Positions 5,340 through 7,715 of a stretch of 7,715 nt of DNA are shown piece by piece. The stretch is from DASRSS01 sp035656335 (GTDB lineage: Bacteria; Actinomycetota; Actinomycetes; Mycobacteriales; Jatrophihabitantaceae), in NCBI GenBank assembly GCA_035656335.1, contig DASRSS010000266.1, positions 1 to 7,715 of the forward strand, read 5' to 3'. Each line of letters begins with the position of its first letter. Within the stretch, counting starts at the first letter, position 1. A program made the position numbers and the translations under genes. Under the pieces are notes generated by a model that did no database searches, had not been told where the DNA came from, and saw only the letters and a program-made list of their open reading frames with translations.

Positions 5340-6364
5340 GTACGAACCGGATTCCGCGATTGGCCCGTCGCCGGGCGCGCGCGCTGCTCGACCAGCCCCT
5401 CGGTGGGGGCGTGGCAGACGATGCGCTCGGCCGGGTGCTGGCTGCCGCCCGCACCACGCCGGCAGCGGACGCGACGGACGCGGAGCTGTTCGCCGTGATG
5501 CATTTCCGGGCCGTCACTCCAACCTTGCGATCAACGGCACGGAGGCCCTCAATGATCAAGTCCCTGCTCACTAAGCTGGTTGCGACCAAGATCGTCGCCG
5601 GCGCAGCGGTCGCCGCGGCAGCCACCGGCGGCGTCGCCCTCGCGGCGGCCGACGGGCAGTTCTCGGCGACCACCCAGCTCGCCGCACCGGCGCTGTCGAC
5701 CGATGCCCCGAGCAGCGGCGCCGCCGGCACCGACGCCCCCAGCAGCGACGCTCCGGTGTCGTCGACTCCCCCTTCCGACGACACCTCGACGGCGCCGACC
5801 GATTCGACCAGCCCCACCGACAGCACCGCGCCGACCGATTCGGCGAGCCCGACGGACACCCCGACCGGCAGTACCTCGCCGGATCCGTCCACGTCGCCGT
5901 CGGACGGGCCGAACCCGTCGCTGCACGGACTGTGCGTGGCGTTCACGTCCGGTGTGTCCGCCAGCCACGGCAACGCGCTGAACAACCCGGCGTTCACGGT
6001 TCTGATCACGGCCGCCGGTGGCCTGGACAACGTCGGCAGCTACTGCGCGACCGTGCTCGGCACCGACGACAACGGCGATGGCTCCGGCAAGGGCCACGGC
6101 CACGGCCAGGGCGACGACAACGGCCAGGGCAACGGCAACGGCCACGGCAACGGCAACGGCCAGGGCAACGGCAACGGCCAGGGCAACGGCAACGGCCAGG
6201 GCAACGGCAACGGCAACGGCAAGTCCGGTGAGCCCGGCACCGTCACGGTCAGCGGTGGCGCGACGGTCAGCGCCGGCTCGAGCGGCAACGGTCATGGCAA
6301 GGGCCACGGCCACGGCAACCAGGGCGACGCCGAGGGCGGGCTCAGCCTCTCGCTGCAGCCGTAA
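5336..6364 (+). CDS. Single-pass membrane partner of ECF sigma, putative anti-sigma/sensor
   Basis: 342 residues in four parts. Residues 1-80 are a basic, Ala-rich cytoplasmic part (DDALGRVLAAARTTP, DAELFAVMHFRAV). Residues about 82-104 form one hydrophobic helix (KIVAGAAVAAAATGGVALAA). Residues about 107-193 are a Ser/Thr/Pro/Asp stalk. Residues 195-242 are a compact segment with Cys200 and Cys237 (GLCVAF, HGNALNNPAFTVLITAAGG, GSYCATVLG), followed by a Gly/Asn/His-rich tail with tandem repeats. From memory, actinobacterial ECF genes are often followed by proteins of this plan, with a similar GLC...AFxxLxxAAGG...YC segment. Gene coupling and topology suggest an anti-sigma factor sensing an envelope signal; the cytoplasmic part lacks the HxxxCxxC of ZAS anti-sigmas. 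What the Cys segment and tail sense is unknown. Confidence 0.85.
   Translation: MSTNRIPRLARRRARALLDQPLGGGVADDALGRVLAAARTTPAADATDAELFAVMHFRAVTPTLRSTARRPSMIKSLLTKLVATKIVAGAAVAAAATGGVALAAADGQFSATTQLAAPALSTDAPSSGAAGTDAPSSDAPVSSTPPSDDTSTAPTDSTSPTDSTAPTDSASPTDTPTGSTSPDPSTSPSDGPNPSLHGLCVAFTSGVSASHGNALNNPAFTVLITAAGGLDNVGSYCATVLGTDDNGDGSGKGHGHGQGDDNGQGNGNGHGNGNGQGNGNGQGNGNGQGNGNGNGKSGEPGTVTVSGGATVSAGSSGNGHGKGHGHGNQGDAEGGLSLSLQP
6086..6316 (+). repeat. Pair of identical 21-bp direct repeats encoding GKGHGHG
   Basis: The 21 bases at 6086-6106 recur exactly at 6296-6316, 210 bp apart, bracketing the GN-rich repeats. Both encode GKGHGHG (residues 251-257 and 321-327) and are followed closely by CAGGGCGACG. 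This is an in-frame duplication within the tail. Confidence 0.8.
6122..6211 (+). repeat. Five tandem 18-bp units encoding GQGNGN
   Basis: Unit GGCCAGGGCAACGGCAAC at 6122, 6140, 6158, 6176 and 6194. Four copies are identical; the second has one change (CAG to CAC, Gln to His). They encode residues 263-292 of the sigma partner's extracytoplasmic tail. The near identity implies recent expansion by slippage or recombination. Confidence 0.92.
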
Positions 6365-6365
6365 C

Positions 6366-6385
6366 GGTCCGCGGACCCGGTCCGC
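6366..6385. terminator. Hairpin between convergent genes, likely bidirectional terminator
   Basis: The 24-bp gap between the convergent stops at 6364 and 6389 holds the 12-bp palindrome GGTCCGCGGACC (6366-6377) and an alternative stem GCGGAC-CCG-GTCCGC (6371-6385). There is no T-run on either side. The position between two convergent stops supports a shared terminator. Confidence 0.5.
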
Positions 6386-6388
6386 CCC

Positions 6389-7714
6389 TCAGCGACGGCG
6401 CCTGCGCCGCCACATCGCACGGGCAACGACACTGCCGCCGGCCACGACGCCAACCCCGAGGCCGGCGGCAGTGGCGGTGGCGCGGTTCTGCTTCCGCATC
6501 CGGTCCGGTATCTGCGCGTACGGCATCGTCGTGAACGACACCAGCTCGTAGCGGGACACGTAGTGCCCGGGCAGCCGCCGCTCCAGCGCGTGCTGGGCGG
6601 CCGTCTTCGCTTGGAACACCTTCGAGTTCACCCGCTCGCGCATCTCGACGAAGTTGTCCAGCGCCATCTCGGCGATCGCGTCGCAGTTGGCCTTGCGCCG
6701 GACCTCGTACGTGTCCAGCGCCCGCTGCCAGTCGCCGCCGGCCTCGTCCAGGCAACGGTCGATCTCGACGCAGTCCTCGAGCGCGCAGTTCGCGCCCTGA
6801 CCGAAGAACGGCACGATCGCGTGCGCCGCGTCGCCGACGAGCGCGAGCGTCACCCGCTCGCCGCGGTGCACCCACGGCCAGCACTTCACCGTGACCAGCG
6901 AGCCGACCGGGTTGTGCCGGAAGTCGTCGACGAGGTCGGGCATCAGCGGCGCGGCGTCCGGATAGTTCCGCGCGAAGTAGTCGCGGATCTGCGCGTCGGT
7001 CTCCAGCTCGGCGAAGTCCGCCTTGGGCCAGAACAGCGTGCAGGTGAACGAGCGGTCCAGGTTCGGCAGCGCGATCATCATCGACTCGCCGCGCGGCCAG
7101 ATGTGCAGCGCGTCCGGGTCGAGCGCGAACTCCCCGTCGGCCTTGGCCGGGATTGTCAGCTCCTTGTAGCCGGCGTCCAGATAGTCCTGGCTGAACGTGA
7201 AGTCCTGCCGGAACGTGACCGCCCGCCGCGCCGCGCTGTACGAGCCGTCGCTGGCCAGCACGATGTCGGCGTGCGGACGGCGCCGATGGCCGTCGAGGGT
7301 CTCGAAGCTGAGCTGACCGGTGTCGAGGTTCAGCTCGCGCAGCCGGTAGCCGAACTGCAGCGTGACCCCCGGCGTCTTCTCCGCGACGTCGAGCAGGGAG
7401 GCGTTCAGTTCCGCGCGGCTGATCGAGTTGATCGCGCGCGTCCCGTCCGCGCTGTACGACCGGAAGCTCTCCGCGCCGGCCACGGAGTGGATCATCCGGC
7501 CGTGCATCGGCAGCGCGCGGCCGAGCGACTCCTCGCGCAGCCCGACCCGCTCCAGCGCGTCCAACCCGCGCGCGGACACGGCGAGGTTGATCGACCGGCC
7601 GCGCTCCGGCCCGGTGCGGCGCGGATCGTCGCGGCGCTCGTAGACGGTGACCTCGAGCCCGCGCCGCGCGAGCAGCGTGGCCAGCAGGCAGCCCGCCAGC
7701 CCGGCGCCGACGAT
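6389..7714 (-). CDS. kmo: Kynurenine 3-monooxygenase, N-terminus just beyond window
   Basis: FAD-dependent, NADPH-using hydroxylase converting L-kynurenine to 3-hydroxykynurenine. 441 residues are visible, reading from the window edge to a TGA at 6389-6391. The first visible residues, IVGAGLAG, are the FAD-binding GxGxxG loop after strand beta-1, so only a few residues are missing. Next come YERRDD (FAD-ribose acidic residue), GRSINLAVSARG (a signature of this subfamily), KELTIP in the substrate domain, GDAAHAIVPFFGQGANCALEDC (FAD-binding GD motif, from visible residue 294) and YELVSFTTMPYAQ near the C-terminus. An unusual hydrophobic stretch (about 412-431) and six terminal Arg follow. A GTG at 7579 is an internal Val codon, not the start, because the FAD motif lies upstream. 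The gene converges on the sigma partner gene. Confidence 0.95.
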   Translation of the reverse strand: MVGAGLAGCLLATLLARRGLEVTVYERRDDPRRTGPERGRSINLAVSARGLDALERVGLREESLGRALPMHGRMIHSVAGAESFRSYSADGTRAINSISRAELNASLLDVAEKTPGVTLQFGYRLRELNLDTGQLSFETLDGHRRRPHADIVLASDGSYSAARRAVTFRQDFTFSQDYLDAGYKELTIPAKADGEFALDPDALHIWPRGESMMIALPNLDRSFTCTLFWPKADFAELETDAQIRDYFARNYPDAAPLMPDLVDDFRHNPVGSLVTVKCWPWVHRGERVTLALVGDAAHAIVPFFGQGANCALEDCVEIDRCLDEAGGDWQRALDTYEVRRKANCDAIAEMALDNFVEMRERVNSKVFQAKTAAQHALERRLPGHYVSRYELVSFTTMPYAQIPDRMRKQNRATATAAGLGVGVVAGGSVVARAMWRRRRRR

Positions 7715-7715
7715 C

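Noticed and set aside
6122..6211. 18-bp array as a CRISPR
   Set aside because: The units are contiguous with no unique spacers and keep the reading frame of a protein; there are no cas genes.
5149..6313. Long minus-strand frames over the sigma partner, including LPLPWP and VAVALAV repeats
   Set aside because: These repeats are the reverse complement of the GN-rich tandem array and have no independent support; the plus-strand gene has a strong ribosome-binding site, a membrane helix and coupling to sigma.
7362..7579. GTG at 7579 as the start of the monooxygenase
   Set aside because: The frame stays open upstream and encodes the FAD-binding GAGLAG and GRSINLA motifs, so this GTG is an internal valine.
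1..7715. tRNA, rRNA or riboswitch structures
   Set aside because: I scanned the non-coding gaps (200, 16, 47 and 24 bp) and found no cloverleaf or known riboswitch-like element; most of the window is coding.

Overview
The window is very GC-rich with strong G/C third-position bias. It carries an ECF sigma factor with a membrane partner, a Gly-rich surface protein built of Cys-paired modules, and TetR and PAP2 proteins of actinobacterial character. I read it as a chromosomal segment of a high-GC actinobacterium, possibly of the Micromonosporales/Frankiales type. The genus cannot be fixed from sequence alone. I see no tRNA, rRNA, CRISPR array, insertion sequence or phage gene.

Layout, left to right. 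Positions 1-2364 (minus) hold the first 788 codons of a large exported surface protein, whose 3' end lies outside the window. It has a signal peptide, a PGRS-like Gly-Gly-X segment with eight GGQ units, a Trp-rich region, five Cys-bounded modules and a final Ig/TIG-like domain. Positions 2365-2564 are non-coding, with a 16-bp AT-rich palindrome and a strong hairpin. A TetR-family regulator (2565-3209, minus) is divergent from tryptophan 2,3-dioxygenase (3226-3999, plus), with only 16 bp between their start codons. A PAP2-superfamily membrane protein (3937-4662, minus) converges on the dioxygenase and overlaps its 3' end by 63 bp. An ECF sigma factor (4710-5339, plus) is translationally coupled by an ATGA overlap to a single-pass membrane protein (5336-6364, plus), a probable anti-sigma or sensor with a Gly/Asn/His-rich extracytoplasmic tail. 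Kynurenine 3-monooxygenase (6389-7714, minus) runs off the right edge, lacking only a few N-terminal residues.

How the genes relate. The dioxygenase and the monooxygenase are steps 1 and 3 of the kynurenine pathway (tryptophan to N-formylkynurenine, and kynurenine to 3-hydroxykynurenine). They could serve NAD synthesis, tryptophan catabolism or a kynurenine-derived natural product. They are on opposite strands, separated by the PAP2 and sigma/anti-sigma genes, so they are not one operon here. The TetR protein is the obvious candidate regulator of the dioxygenase. The sigma/membrane-protein pair looks like a self-contained cell-envelope signalling unit. No fully new system is proven; the best candidates for a second look are the sigma partner's sensor domain, the Cys-module surface protein and the predicted membrane tail on the monooxygenase.
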